This document shows positions 10,301 to 18,404 of a stretch of 20,866 bases of DNA, one piece after another. The notes beneath the pieces are model-generated. The model searched no databases, was not told the DNA's origin, and worked only from the letters and a program-made list of their open reading frames with translations. A program made the translations under genes and the position numbers. The stretch is from Paramacrobiotus richtersi (lineage: Eukaryota > Tardigrada > Eutardigrada > Parachela > Macrobiotidae), in assembly GCA_034698045.1 (NCBI GenBank), contig JAQGAU010001185.1:1-20866 (forward strand). The letters run 5' to 3'. The first letter of the stretch is position 1, and every line of letters starts with the position of its first letter.

Positions 10301-13300
10301 AACAGGAAATTCACTGGAGGTTATTGTGCAAATTACTTTTCTAACTGTTTTGACTTTTCTCTTTGAAATATTGATATTTTTTTCTTTTTCAGGTTGGCCA
10401 AATGCCGGTACTCTTCGGCCTGACCATTGCCGAAAACATTGCACTGGGACGTACGGTTACCAATGACGAGATACAAGATGCCGCTCGTTCAGCCAACATT
10501 CACGAGTTCATTGTTGGACTGCCGGACGGATACAACACGATGGTCGGGGACCGTGGGGGTCAGTTGTCCGGTGGTCAGCGCCAGCGTATCGCCATCGCTC
10601 GTGCCCTGGTGACGAATCCCACGATATTACTGCTGGATGAGGCTACATCGGCGCTGGATACGGAATCGGAACATTTGGTGCAAGTGGCCATTGATAAGGC
10701 ACGGGAGAACCGGGCGACGATTGCTATCGCGCATCGGTTGTCGACGATCCAGAATGCCAGTACGATTTATGTTATGGAGAAAGGTGAGAATGTGCTGATT
10801 TCTGGAAGCGTTTATTGTTAAGGCGATATGAAGATTCGTATGGTTATCGCGGGTTTAGTGACCGTTTATCACCCTATTCCGGCGGCTGGTATTTGTTTTG
10901 TTAGTGATCTGTTATCGAATTGTATTTTTTCTAAAACAGAAAATTTACGCTCTCTTTGGAACTAGATGGATACTAGTATCATTTCCTACGGTAGAAGTTT
11001 TTATGGAATCGTTTACGGATTGTTGAGAATAATATACTGCCCACTTTGATACGGCATAAATGTGGCTTTAACGTTGTGAATCGTAGAGCAACGGCATGTC
11101 AAATGTGGAGTCAACATAACACAAAATGACGTTAGTTGACTAAAACAAGACCACCTCTAGTATTGCATATGAAGAATAACGGTTCAAGTAATTAATTAAC
11201 GAACTGTCTTTCAGAACTTTTGTTTCCCTTTAGTTTCTTTAGCATTTTTTGTATGAAATTGACCGTAGAAAAGAGCCTGTTTACATGCAGCTTAAATCAG
11301 CATTGACTAGCAAAATGTCTATTGAAAATATTGGCGCTCCATGACTGTGCCTGGTTTTGACGTACACTGTAAATGCTTGCAGGAATTGTGGAAGAGCAAG
11401 GAACCCACGAGGAGCTGTTAGCCAAACAGGGCATCTACCACGAACTGGTCGGTCTGCAACGCATCCACCGTGCCGACAAAATGACCCCCGAGAAGGCCAA
11501 ATCCCAGGGAGAAGTGGAGAAAGAATTCGAAACCGCCTCGTTGACGAAAAAAGCCTCCATCAAACGCCAGCAGTCGATTAAGGATGGGAAGAAGTCCAAG
11601 GAGATTGATTCGTTGGAAGAGAAGATGAAGGAACTGAAAGCTGAGGAGGCGGAGGCGCCGACGTTTTTCCGCATGCTGAAGGAGAATACCCCCGAGTGCG
11701 GATGGATTGTGGCGGGGACGGTGGGGAGTATCATTCTGGGATCGGCCATGCCGGCGTTTTCCCTGCTGTACGGTCAGATGTTTGCGGAGTTTAGTACGCG
11801 GGATTTGGATGCGCTGAAAAAGGCTGGAGTGTTCTGGTCGTGCATGTACTTAGTATTGGGAGGTTAGTCATCGCACGGCACGTTGCTAGTTCAAGTTGGG
11901 ATGTAAAGTGACACCATCAAGGCGCAGTGAAACGTAGTGTTGTGGCTTGCAATGCGAAACAAGTGTGGGAACTAAACAGTGTACGCTTTCGTAACTGGCA
12001 CAGAATCAGACAATTGCTTCGAAATTTTTAGTTATTGCTGGTAGGTATATGTTTTAAGCATCCAGAATTTTCTCTAGAAGGAAAAGATTTGTGATTGAAT
12101 ACGCAGAGTTTTTTAGGCACATGTTTAACAGAAGCTTTTAATTTTTTCTATGAAACCATTTTCGGTGTATTTCTTTGGTTACTCACCATTTTAGATGACC
12201 AAAACGATAGTTTGAAATAACGATCATTGAATTGAGTAACGAAACAAGAGATGAATACTTTGAACACCAAAAGTACGTAGGAATCTGTCTGCTTAAAAGA
12301 TTTTTTGTTGCAGTGGGGAATGCCATTGGTCATCTGTTGCAATCCGGAATGTTCGGTACAAGTGGAGATAAAATGACCCATCGTCTTCGCATCCGATGTA
12401 AGACACAAAAAACCTAGTTTTGCAGTACACTATACGGATTTCGATTCTTCGCAGCATTTGAGAACATCCTCCGCCAAGATATGGCCTACTTCGACGAAGA
12501 ACGCCATGCCACGGGAAAACTGACAACACGCTTGGCGACGGACGCCCCCATGATCAAAGGCGTAAGAATTTCATTGAAAAGTTTCTCCGGATGCGAATGG
12601 ATCATTTACGACTGTTTCAGGCAACCGGAATTCGTCTGGGTGTCTTGGTCAATACCGCCGTAGCCGGTATTGCCGCCATCACTATTTGTGCTTATTTCGG
12701 CTGGAAGCTGGGATTGGCCATTATCGGCTGTGCCCCGATCCTCATTCTGGCGGGTGGTATCAGCATGAAACTGCATACTGGTGATCAGCAGAAGGATACG
12801 AAAGAATCCGAACGAGCGGGAAATGTACGATCTGATTTTTCTGAATAGCTCTGCTTTTTATAAGTAGAAGTGTTTATAAGTATTTATATATATTTATCAA
12901 TGAACTTTTTAACTTTTGTGGCAATTTTTGTTCTCTTATCTAATGGTTTTGCAAATTTCTGTTTTGAAATTAATTTTTGTGTGTTTTTCAAGGTCGTTAT
13001 TGTTCCTGTCGCGTTATGCAGATTTTCAGCCTTCAGTGAGTTTTTTATAGATCTGTCGGTATTTAGGTCGGTAGTGTTATTTCCTTACTAATTTCGTACT
13101 TTTCTTTTCGTTTGAAACATTGAACACTCATAAGTTTTCGGTTGTGTTCCTTTCATGATTTTTTTAACCTTTATTTCTGTTCGATCAGCGAATTCATTGG
13201 AAACAGTTTTATTGTACTGAACATTGAAATCCTAAATGAATAACGTTCAGTTTTTCAGACCGCAGCCGAATCCATTGAGAACATTCAAACCGTGCAGTCC

Positions 13301-15945
13301 CTATCCCAGGAGCCGTTCTTTTACGCGACATATGCGAAATATCTCGAATTTCCCCATCGCACCAATCTGCGCCGGAGCAAAGTGTTCTCGGTGGCATTTG
13401 GCTTCTCCCAAGCGGTGATCTTCTTGCTATACGCCGGTGCCTTCCGATTTGGATATTATCTGGTGACGACCGGGGACATGGATTTTACGGATGTGTTTCG
13501 GGTGTTTTTCGGGATTGCTTTCGTAGCCATGACCTTTGGGCAGATGACCTCGTTCTTACCGGATTATTCCAAAGCCCGGGTCTCAGCCGGGTTGATATTG
13601 AAAATGATGAATCAGCCACCCAAGTTCGATGTGTACAGCGCAGGTGGATTGCGTCCGGTAATATAGAACGCCTTGTTAAGGCGCAGTTTTCCGAGGTTGT
13701 CATGAAATTTTGTTTTGTTAGTTTTATTTTTTGTACCACTTACAGCTAATTATTTTGACACTCGATTTACACCGTTCCTTGTAATCAAAATGTTAGCGAA
13801 TGGTTTGTTATTATTGCGTATAACTGTCCGATTTTTAATTAATATTATTAATATGTAATAAATGATGTTAGAAAATGAAGTGATAGTGAAGACTGAAGAT
13901 ATATATATGTGGTTGTAGGAGGGAGAGGGTGAAATCGAATTCCGGAATGTTATGTTCCATTATCCTTCGCGTCCCGATGTTCCTGTTCTGAAAGGTCTCA
14001 GTTTCCGCGTGAAACCCGGTCAGACACTGGCCATTGTGGGGGCCAGTGGTTGTGGGAAAAGTACGGTGGTTTCTTTGTTGGAGCGGTTCTATGATCCGGT
14101 GGAAGGAGAAATTGTACGTAATTTCGATCTTTCAGCCTCACAACGGTTTTGTGATTTTTTTTCTGAAAGGAAATTTTTTGACAGTTTCTCTCATTTTGTT
14201 AAAACTAAGCAGGACTGACAACATTATAATTAATCTGGATACGTTAAGAAATCGTGACCCAGGGACTCATCGTTTTCATTACAAATAACCCCTAAATCGA
14301 ATGATAGTTCACGTGAAATTATTCCAGTTTTTGAGTTTATTTGAGAGATTGCATTCTTGTTTTAACGATTTTGCTCGAATGAAAACATATACACATGTAC
14401 ACATGTAGTTGTACACATATACACATGTACACATGTGGTTGTCGGTCTGAGAAAAACCAGCTTTACTCCCGGAAATTTGTGTCCGTTGATAAACAGTCGA
14501 TAGACGTGACTGAAGTTGATAAAACCGTGAAAAAACTCATTTCAGCAGTTCAGGAACTTGATCTGTTTTGTTGCAGTTGATTGACGGCCAAGATCTCCGC
14601 ACATTAAACTTGGAAGCCTACCGTTCCCGTGTCTCGATTGTCGCTCAGGAACCGATCCTTTTTAACACTTCCATCAAAGATAACATCGCCTACTCCCTGC
14701 CCGACGGGACAGCCATCCCACAGGAGGCCATCAGCGATGCGGCCGTTGTAGCCAATGTTCACAACTTTATCGTCAACCTCCCGGACCATTATGACACGGG
14801 GGTCGGCGAGAAGGGAACGCAGTTGAGCGGCGGTGAACGGCAACGGGTGTCCATTGCCCGGGCGGTGATTCGTGATCCGCGGATACTGCTGCTGGATGAG
14901 GCTACGTCGGCGCTGGATTCCACGTCGGAGAAGGTCAGTGCAAGAATTTTGTCGTTTTGTGAATCATTTGATGTCGGTGCATAGCTAACGTGTTGTTGTT
15001 AACGGCATTCGAGTAAGATATTCGATGAGAGATTGTAGTATAGTGGCTTTCTACCAGAGACTGTTGTTCCAGAAGGCTGGCTTGTAAATCGTTGAGATTC
15101 AGAAAAACTTGCGGGAACTGGAATAGTTTTTGGTGAACAGTCAGTTTGTTAACTTCTATTCCTCTAATTTTCTTTTTTTGTATGACTTCCATTTCATTAT
15201 TGAATGTTAGTTGAAGTGTACTACGATTTTCGACCACAGCTTGAGGATGGTTCATTGTATAAATGCATTTCTGATATCTTTGCACAAAGTGTAACGTGTT
15301 ATCGTTAATGGCATTCGAGGAGTTTAGATACTTCATGAGGACTGTAGTGTAGTGGCTTTCGTACCAGATTATTTCATCAAGCTGAAAGCTTAAGCTTGTA
15401 AAATCGTTGATAATTAGTAAAAACTACTGGAAGTGGAATAGTTTTTGGTTAACAATCAGTTGTTAACTTTTATTCCTCAAATTTTGCATTCTTTGACGAC
15501 TTTCATTTCTTTATTGAATGTTACATACTACGAGCTTCGACCGTAGTGCACTGCACTTGCTGACTTTCCATTCTGCTGTATTTAGTGCTAACTCGTTTTG
15601 CATAACCTTTTCCGGGTCGTTTTTTCCCCGTTTGTTTACTGTAGAACTTGCGATGCCCCGGTTTTGACTTGACTTGCTTTTTCTGAGTTGATGTGTTTCA
15701 TAACTGAATATACTGTGATTTTTTATGATTGTTTGAATGATTAACAGGCCGTCCAAGTGGCGCTGCAAGCGGCCAGTGCCGGCCGCACCTGCATCGTCAT
15801 CGCCCATCGTCTCTCCACCATCAAGGAGGCGGATGTGATCATGGTCATGGATCAGGGCACCATCATGGAGCAGGGCTCGCACGATGAGCTCCTGGCCAAG
15901 AATGGCCTATACGCCGAGCTGACACGGGGACAGCGTTTGAAATAA
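4230..15945 (+). CDS. ABCB-type multidrug exporter (P-glycoprotein / MDR1 family), 22 coding exons
   Basis: ATP-driven full transporter of the plasma membrane that exports hydrophobic compounds. Exons: 4230-4381, 4766-4951, 6033-6111, 6173-6244, 6323-6350, 6436-6513, 7008-7162, 7251-7297, 7362-7448, 8253-8424, 8483-8607, 8668-8784, 9329-9806, 10393-10783, 11383-11862, 12314-12397, 12455-12561, 12621-12824, 13259-13657, 13919-14113, 14577-14933, 15748-15945. They sum to 4191 nt (1396 residues) with every phase matching. Order: tail 1-140, TMD1 (six helices) to about 460, NBD1 (Walker A 547-555, LSGGQ 650-654, Walker B Asp674/Glu675, His706), charged linker, TMD2, NBD2 (Walker A 1188-1196, LSGGE 1295-1299, Asp1319/Glu1320, His1351). 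Human P-gp has 1280 residues; the excess is mostly the N-terminal tail. Exons 3-22 are secure by homology. Exons 1-2 are inferred; otherwise translation starts at 6004. Confidence 0.93.
4766..4951 (+). CDS. ABCB exon 2 (inferred): second copy of the tail motif
   Basis: Opened by ttctttacag in matching phase 2. Contains [17 protein letters not shown], then a basic segment ([11 protein letters not shown]) and KPKDSKT. A strong donor, AA|GTAAGA, overlaps the in-frame TAA at 4953, so the stop is read only if the intron is kept. Splicing to 6033 gives an AAG lysine codon in frame. Confidence 0.6.
5309..5314. promoter_or_regulatory. E-box CACGTG with neighbouring GCGTG cores
   Basis: CACGTG lies beside GCGTG at 5304-5308, and a TNGCGTG match sits on the minus strand at 5462-5468, all inside intron 2 upstream of the alternative start. 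These match bHLH and bHLH-PAS binding cores as known in other animals. Such short sites occur by chance, and nothing here shows use. Confidence 0.2.
5929..6006 (+). promoter_or_regulatory. possible internal promoter and alternative ABCB start at ATG 6004
   Basis: TTTATAT at about 5929-5934 lies about 75 nt before ATG 6004. An inverted repeat TCCTGCT-CTCG-AGCAGGA occupies 5935-5952. ATG 6004 has A at -3, is in frame with the transporter and is preceded by an in-frame TGA at 5959. Use of this start would give a 1293-residue protein beginning [14 protein letters not shown], close to the usual P-glycoprotein length. Confidence 0.35.
6033..6111 (+). CDS. ABCB exon 3: charged juxtamembrane segment
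   Basis: Encodes [20 protein letters not shown] then VAFATL, matching the charged stretch before TM1 in P-glycoproteins. The acceptor is tatctcgtag, used if exons 1-2 are joined; otherwise the exon begins at 6004. The donor GTGAGC starts at 6112. Confidence 0.8.
6173..6244 (+). CDS. ABCB exon 4: elbow helix and TM1 start
   Basis: Encodes [20 protein letters not shown] then VTGL. It corresponds to the FRYS...DKL..VVGTLAA block of P-gp. The flanking introns are 61 and 78 nt. Confidence 0.9.
6323..6350 (+). CDS. ABCB exon 5: 28-nt exon, end of TM1
   Basis: Encodes AWPMMNLVF plus the first base of a Gly codon, equivalent to the LPLMMLVFG motif of P-gp. Without this very short exon the TM1/GDMTD block is broken. 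Confidence 0.9.
6436..6513 (+). CDS. ABCB exon 6: GDMTD motif and extracellular loop 1
   Basis: Encodes [11 protein letters not shown] (P-gp GEMTDIF) and the first part of the loop between TM1 and TM2. Confidence 0.9.
6791..6894. repeat. 52-bp tandem duplication in intron 6
   Basis: TATAATTTACAGTAAATAT followed by a TTATTTCAGTGAAT stretch occurs at 6791-6842 and again at 6843-6894 with few changes. Each copy carries a decoy acceptor-like TTTCAG (6824 and 6876), while the true acceptor is at 7007. Confidence 0.8.
7008..7162 (+). CDS. ABCB exon 7: extracellular loop 1 and TM2
   Basis: Begins [12 protein letters not shown], carries an NSS sequon (followed by Pro, which may reduce N-glycosylation), and ends in TM2 with [15 protein letters not shown]. 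Confidence 0.9.
7251..7297 (+). CDS. ABCB exon 8: intracellular helix of TMD1
   Basis: Encodes [15 protein letters not shown], equivalent to VSFWCLAAGRQIHRIR of P-gp. Donor GTAGGA, phase 2. Confidence 0.9.
7362..7448 (+). CDS. ABCB exon 9: first intracellular coupling region
   Basis: Encodes [16 protein letters not shown] and SGSLTSRLA, the RQEIGWFD...GELNTRL block of the family. It is followed by the 804-nt intron that holds repeat copy A. Confidence 0.92.
7845..8105. repeat. intronic repeat, copy A
   Basis: About 260 bp in intron 9, homologous to 8891-9167 in intron 12. Shared blocks include TTTTTTATTGAAATTGGT, TACTACGGTAACTT, CTGGTAAAATTAGA and the end GGTCTTCAAAATGGAAGCT. The copies are direct, diverged by substitutions and small indels. 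No obvious terminal inverted repeat or coding frame was seen. Confidence 0.75.
8253..8424 (+). CDS. ABCB exon 10: TM3-TM4 region
   Basis: Starts [16 protein letters not shown] and contains two membrane helices around [21 protein letters not shown] ended it at AAA|GTCCGT, because the next exon ([17 protein letters not shown]) then aligns with P-gp without a gap and the intron is a normal 58 nt. GT at 8446 is an in-phase alternative. Confidence 0.85.
8483..8607 (+). CDS. ABCB exon 11: second intracellular coupling region
   Basis: Encodes [20 protein letters not shown] then GQHREVRR, strongly matching the AGAVAEEVLAAIRTVIAFGGQ block. Confidence 0.95.
8668..8784 (+). CDS. ABCB exon 12: TM5
   Basis: Begins [18 protein letters not shown] and ends in TM5 ([14 protein letters not shown]). 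The TG|GTACGT donor splits the Trp codon, completed by G at 9329. Confidence 0.92.
8891..9167. repeat. intronic repeat, copy B
   Basis: Direct, diverged second copy of 7845-8105, in intron 12. It is aligned from AATAAA/ATTAAA at the left to the GAAGCT end at the right, offset about 1050 bp. Confidence 0.75.
9329..9806 (+). CDS. ABCB exon 13: TM6 and first half of NBD1
   Basis: TM6 is around [23 protein letters not shown]1 starts [20 protein letters not shown], with the A-loop Tyr in FRYP. Walker [10 protein letters not shown] is at residues 547-555. The exon ends SKIGV at the donor GTAAGT, just before the Q-loop. It is a large, GC-rich exon. Confidence 0.95.
10393..10783 (+). CDS. ABCB exon 14: second half of NBD1
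   Basis: Q-loop VGQMPVLF (Gln595; the family's usual Glu after it is Met here), signature [16 protein letters not shown], Walker [13 protein letters not shown] with catalytic Glu675, H-loop IAHRLST with His706. All catalytic residues of this half are present. Confidence 0.96.
11383..11862 (+). CDS. ABCB exon 15: end of NBD1, linker, TM7
   Basis: [20 protein letters not shown] closes NBD1. A charged linker follows with basic Ser sites ([16 protein letters not shown]), which resemble kinase targets, and a helical run [17 protein letters not shown]7 is around [20 protein letters not shown], and the exon ends as TM8 begins. Confidence 0.95.
12314..12397 (+). CDS. ABCB exon 16: TM8 and the following helix
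   Basis: Encodes [20 protein letters not shown] and MTHRLRIR, equivalent to the FFLQGFTFGKAGEILTKRLR block. Donor T|GTAAGA, phase 1. Confidence 0.9.
12455..12561 (+). CDS. ABCB exon 17: coupling region of TMD2
   Basis: Encodes [20 protein letters not shown] and [16 protein letters not shown], matching RSMLRQDVSWFD...TGALTTRLANDA. The next intron is 59 nt. Confidence 0.94.
12621..12824 (+). CDS. ABCB exon 18: TM9-TM10
   Basis: [20 protein letters not shown] opens TM9. TM10 is around [19 protein letters not shown], and the exon ends KESERAGN at donor GTACGA in phase 0. Confidence 0.93.
13259..13657 (+). CDS. ABCB exon 19: coupling helix, TM11-TM12
   Basis: [20 protein letters not shown] is the TEAIENFRTVVSLTQE block. 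TM11 is around [20 protein letters not shown] and TM12 around [18 protein letters not shown]. Confidence 0.95.
13919..14113 (+). CDS. ABCB exon 20: first part of NBD2
   Basis: [17 protein letters not shown] contains the A-loop Tyr. Walker [10 protein letters not shown] is at residues 1188-1196. Ends [10 protein letters not shown] at donor GTACGT. Confidence 0.95.
14386..14441. repeat. 30-bp tandem repeat in intron 20
   Basis: CATATACACATGTACACATG followed by TRGTTG occurs at 14386-14415 and 14416-14441. Both copies are self-complementary around ACATGT and TGTACA, so the region could fold or be slippage-prone. Confidence 0.85.
14577..14933 (+). CDS. ABCB exon 21: core of NBD2
   Basis: [19 protein letters not shown] leads to the Q-loop VAQEPILF. 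The signature is [15 protein letters not shown] (Glu instead of the usual Gln at position five), and Walker B is [12 protein letters not shown] with Glu1320. Donor GTCAGT. Confidence 0.95.
14976..15547. repeat. tandem duplication (two ~265-bp copies) in the last ABCB intron
   Basis: Copy 1 is about 14976-15240 and copy 2 about 15280-15547, direct and diverged. Shared blocks include TAACGTGTT, GGCATTCGAG, AGTGGCTTTC, GGAATAGTTTTTGGT, TATTCCTC and TTATTGAATGTTA. It is unrelated by eye to the repeat in introns 9 and 12. Confidence 0.8.
15748..15945 (+). CDS. ABCB exon 22: end of NBD2 and C-terminus
   Basis: [20 protein letters not shown] contains His1351 of the H-loop. The exon ends [12 protein letters not shown] and TAA, a normal P-glycoprotein C-terminus. 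Confidence 0.96.
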   Translation, partial: AVQVALQAASAGRTCIVIAHRLSTIKEADVIMVMDQGTIMEQGSHDELLAKNGLYAELTRGQRLK

Positions 15946-16314
15946 GTTATTGTTCCTTTTCTTATACGAAAAAAAAGAGTATTATTTGCTGTTTGTATAA
16001 TGTTAGATTTCAGTTGCGATGCTTTGATTTTGTTCCTGCTTTTTAGCTGGGTGATTAACTTTTTACTTTCCAGTTTAGAACTATGTGATGCTGATAGCCC
16101 AAAGATTTTGGTTTAATCGTAATGGTATTTTTTTGCGAAATTTTGTGCTTTTGTTTATGTGGATATTTGAAGGATTTGCTGCTTTACGGTGAAAACACGT
16201 GACCGGTAAGGTGAAAAGTGATAAAAACATGTTAGCGGGGTGGTTTTGTTCGCTGTGCATTTATACATATCTTATGTTTTTGGGATAGAACTGTTTTTTT
16301 TTCTCGATATTTTT

Positions 16315-16320
16315 AATAAA
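16315..16320 (+). terminator. poly(A) signal of the ABCB gene
   Basis: AATAAA lies 370 nt after the stop codon, followed by a GT-rich stretch (GTGGTGCT). It gives a 3' UTR of roughly 0.4 kb. Confidence 0.6.
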
Positions 16321-16744
16321 GTGGTGCTATGAATTTACACTGCTTCACGGTTTTAGCACTAAATTAAAAGGCATAATTTACAAGATCTCCAGTACGCAGC
16401 ACCAAGGTAGTGTTGAATGTTTATCGAATAACACATCTATGAGTTATGGTCATTTTCTACCCATGTGAATCAACATTTGAAGGCGCAGTTGAAGGAGCAG
16501 TGTTTTAGTAATACCGATGATTGTTTCTGAGATTGTATAAAATGCTTGCGACTGTATGGAATAACAAGAACACTAGATGCAACCTTGCGCAACGGTTCTA
16601 TAGACTTGTCAAGCGGTATAAACCAACGATTGTTACCATATCATTTCAAACAAGTTTGACACTTCAGGGTTAGAAAAATAAATGCTAGACGGATCTTGCG
16701 ATAAAAATCTATATATTCATTCATTTATATATATATATTTTCAT
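16321..16744. other. intergenic, AT-rich
   Basis: No exon was recognised. It contains a second AATAAA at about 16676 and a TATATA/ATTCATTTATAT low-complexity run at 16711-16752. Confidence 0.5.
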
Positions 16745-17122
16745 TTATATATGTGTCATAAATACGATGTATGACGCTGAGCCGTAAATAGTTTTGCTTA
16801 ACTGATGCAGATTGTATTTCTTGTTCCCGAGCCTTTGTGCTCCGTTTATATGACTCTTCTGGTCAACAAAATACTCATACAGTTTGATGTAAAGATACGG
16901 AGAATCAAAGGAGATGGTATCAGTTAACCTTCGTGCATTCCTAAATTTAGTATCTTTGCAAAGCGACTTAGCCGCATCGATTGTCATCCAGACCGGAAAT
17001 GCCGATCCAGATGGTGAAAAGCGTTTGATGCACGGGACCACATGCTCCCTATTAAAGGGAAATGCCCTCGGTGACATAAAATACCTACGCCGACAGTGGT
17101 GATAAACTGATTCATCTGATCG
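16745..17122 (-). CDS. possible exon of an unknown protein
   Basis: An open frame of 125 codons on the minus strand, ending in TAA, opened by a strong acceptor (ttatttctatttctgtatag|CGATCAG). The sequence is basic and mixed (for example RFSPSGSAFPVWMTIDAAKS), with no recognised domain. An upstream phase-0 exon, complement(17221-17250), reading YGRLNSLTR with donor GTCAGT, would fit. An overlapping plus-strand frame (16914-17102) looks less protein-like. This could be chance. Confidence 0.25.
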   Translation of the reverse strand, partial: RSDESVYHHCRRRYFMSPRAFPFNREHVVPCIKRFSPSGSAFPVWMTIDAAKSLCKDTKFRNARRLTDTISFDSPYLYIKLYEYFVDQKSHINGAQRLGNKKYNLHQLSKTIYGSASYIVFMTHI

Positions 17123-17496
17123 CTATACAGAAATAGAAATAATTTTCTATTGAGAAATTGAGAAACTGCGATGCCCTCCAGTTACATACTTATCGTTAAC
17201 ACTGGAAGATCTGCAGTACTGACTCTGGTTAACGAATTGAGGCGACCATACTGTACATACATTCAAATTAAATAAAGGAATTAAAAAAAAGCATGATAAA
17301 CTTTAGACGCATTTCCGCTTGTGTCAAAAAAATAGCCGGTAAATTATAAATAATAAACAAATAAATAATAATAAATAACTTTATGTAAATCATTGAAAAT
17401 GCTTACATAATGTTGCTATATAAAGGTACGCCATCAGTTCTGGTCGAAATTTTTGTTTAATCAACCCCAAATTTTGGTCGGGTATATATAGTTATA

Positions 17497-17502
17497 TTTA
17501 TT
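17497..17502 (-). terminator. poly(A) signal of the lectin-like gene
   Basis: AATAAA on the minus strand, about 143 nt beyond the stop codon at 17645. Confidence 0.45.
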
Positions 17503-17644
17503 GGTATATTAATTTTACTTATACTAGCTAGTGTTATCAACGACTTTCTAGTTTTAATACGAACATTCACTCACAGTTAGGGTTTAGTTATATGGGATTT
17601 TTAAATCTAGACGGACAATTTCTGGTACGGTACATGTAATCATG

Positions 17645-18140
17645 TCATGAGGTATGAATACGACGTAATATAGAGCAAACGTATTTCAGGGCGAACTTGC
17701 CCTTTTCGCAAGTCAGGTTTCCGTAAATTTCATCGAAACTTGTTAAGCACGTGAATGTGCTTTTATTACCACAATCAAACGCTACAATCCCCACAATTTT
17801 GTTGACAGTCGCTTCATCGGTGCATTCATTTATGCCAATAAGAGGTCTCTTTTTATTAAACCAAAAACACCCCATGACACGCTTCCGCTGATCACTGACC
17901 TCATATATGCACCAAAGGTACGTGGACGCCGTAATTGCTTTTCTTGGTGTTATTTGCAGTTATTTTTCATTTGACATTGAATATTCTAAACGTAAAATAT
18001 CTACAACGTGTTACATGGCATTCCGGTCCGGTGCTGCAGCTGTCAATCAAAATGTTGCCAAACAAAAGCGTATCACGCGGGCTCACACAATTGTTAGTCA
18101 GGTGATCACGGAAAATGCCCCCAAACAACGTAACACTTGC
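17645..18140 (-). CDS. SUEL-type (galactose/rhamnose-binding) lectin-like protein, 5' end not found
   Basis: The last exon runs from about 17937 (or 17903) down to TGA at 17645. It has the Cys pattern of the SUEL lectin family: INECTDEATVNKI, then DCGNKSTFTC, then IYGNLTCEKGKFALKYVC, equivalent to the tnC...C.gk.sC...FG.dPC...KYLev.Y.C consensus. A second exon, about complement(18005-18140), opened by gaaaaattag, reads TNNCVSPRDTLLFGNILIDS then CSTGPECHV. It has the same 16-residue spacing between its first two cysteines, suggesting a second, diverged copy of the half-domain. Family members are secreted or cell-surface carbohydrate binders. The junction between the two exons is unsettled: the candidate acceptors have poor pyrimidine tracts. 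No signal-peptide exon was found, so the gene is either incomplete here or a decaying copy. Confidence 0.5.
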
Positions 18141-18404
18141 CTAATTTTTCACATATAAGCCGTATGTAGCGGTTGTGCATGCGCATAATTATTTACGATC
18201 GTTTGTTTCCATTCGTTAATGTTTACGTTTTTCCCCAGTACTAGATACAGTTGCACTTTCGTGAGCGTAATTATCTTATTTTTTAATTTATTATTTGCGG
18301 TTGATTGTTTTAAACTCATCGACAAAAGTGATTACAGTTCTGGATGGTTTTAGTATTAGAACTACTATTATTCCTGTTTTACTATACAGTAAATTTATAT
18401 CAAG
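18141..18404. promoter_or_regulatory. putative shared upstream region of divergent genes
   Basis: About 260 bp between the first recognised lectin exon (minus) and the F-box start codon (plus). AT-rich, with no clear TATA box. If no further lectin exon lies upstream, this is a bidirectional promoter. Confidence 0.3.

Noticed and set aside
14604-14843. 79-codon minus-strand frame
   Set aside because: Shadow of exon 21 (NBD2).
17907-18158. 83-codon plus-strand frame
   Set aside because: It is antisense to the cysteine-patterned lectin exons, which are the better explanation.
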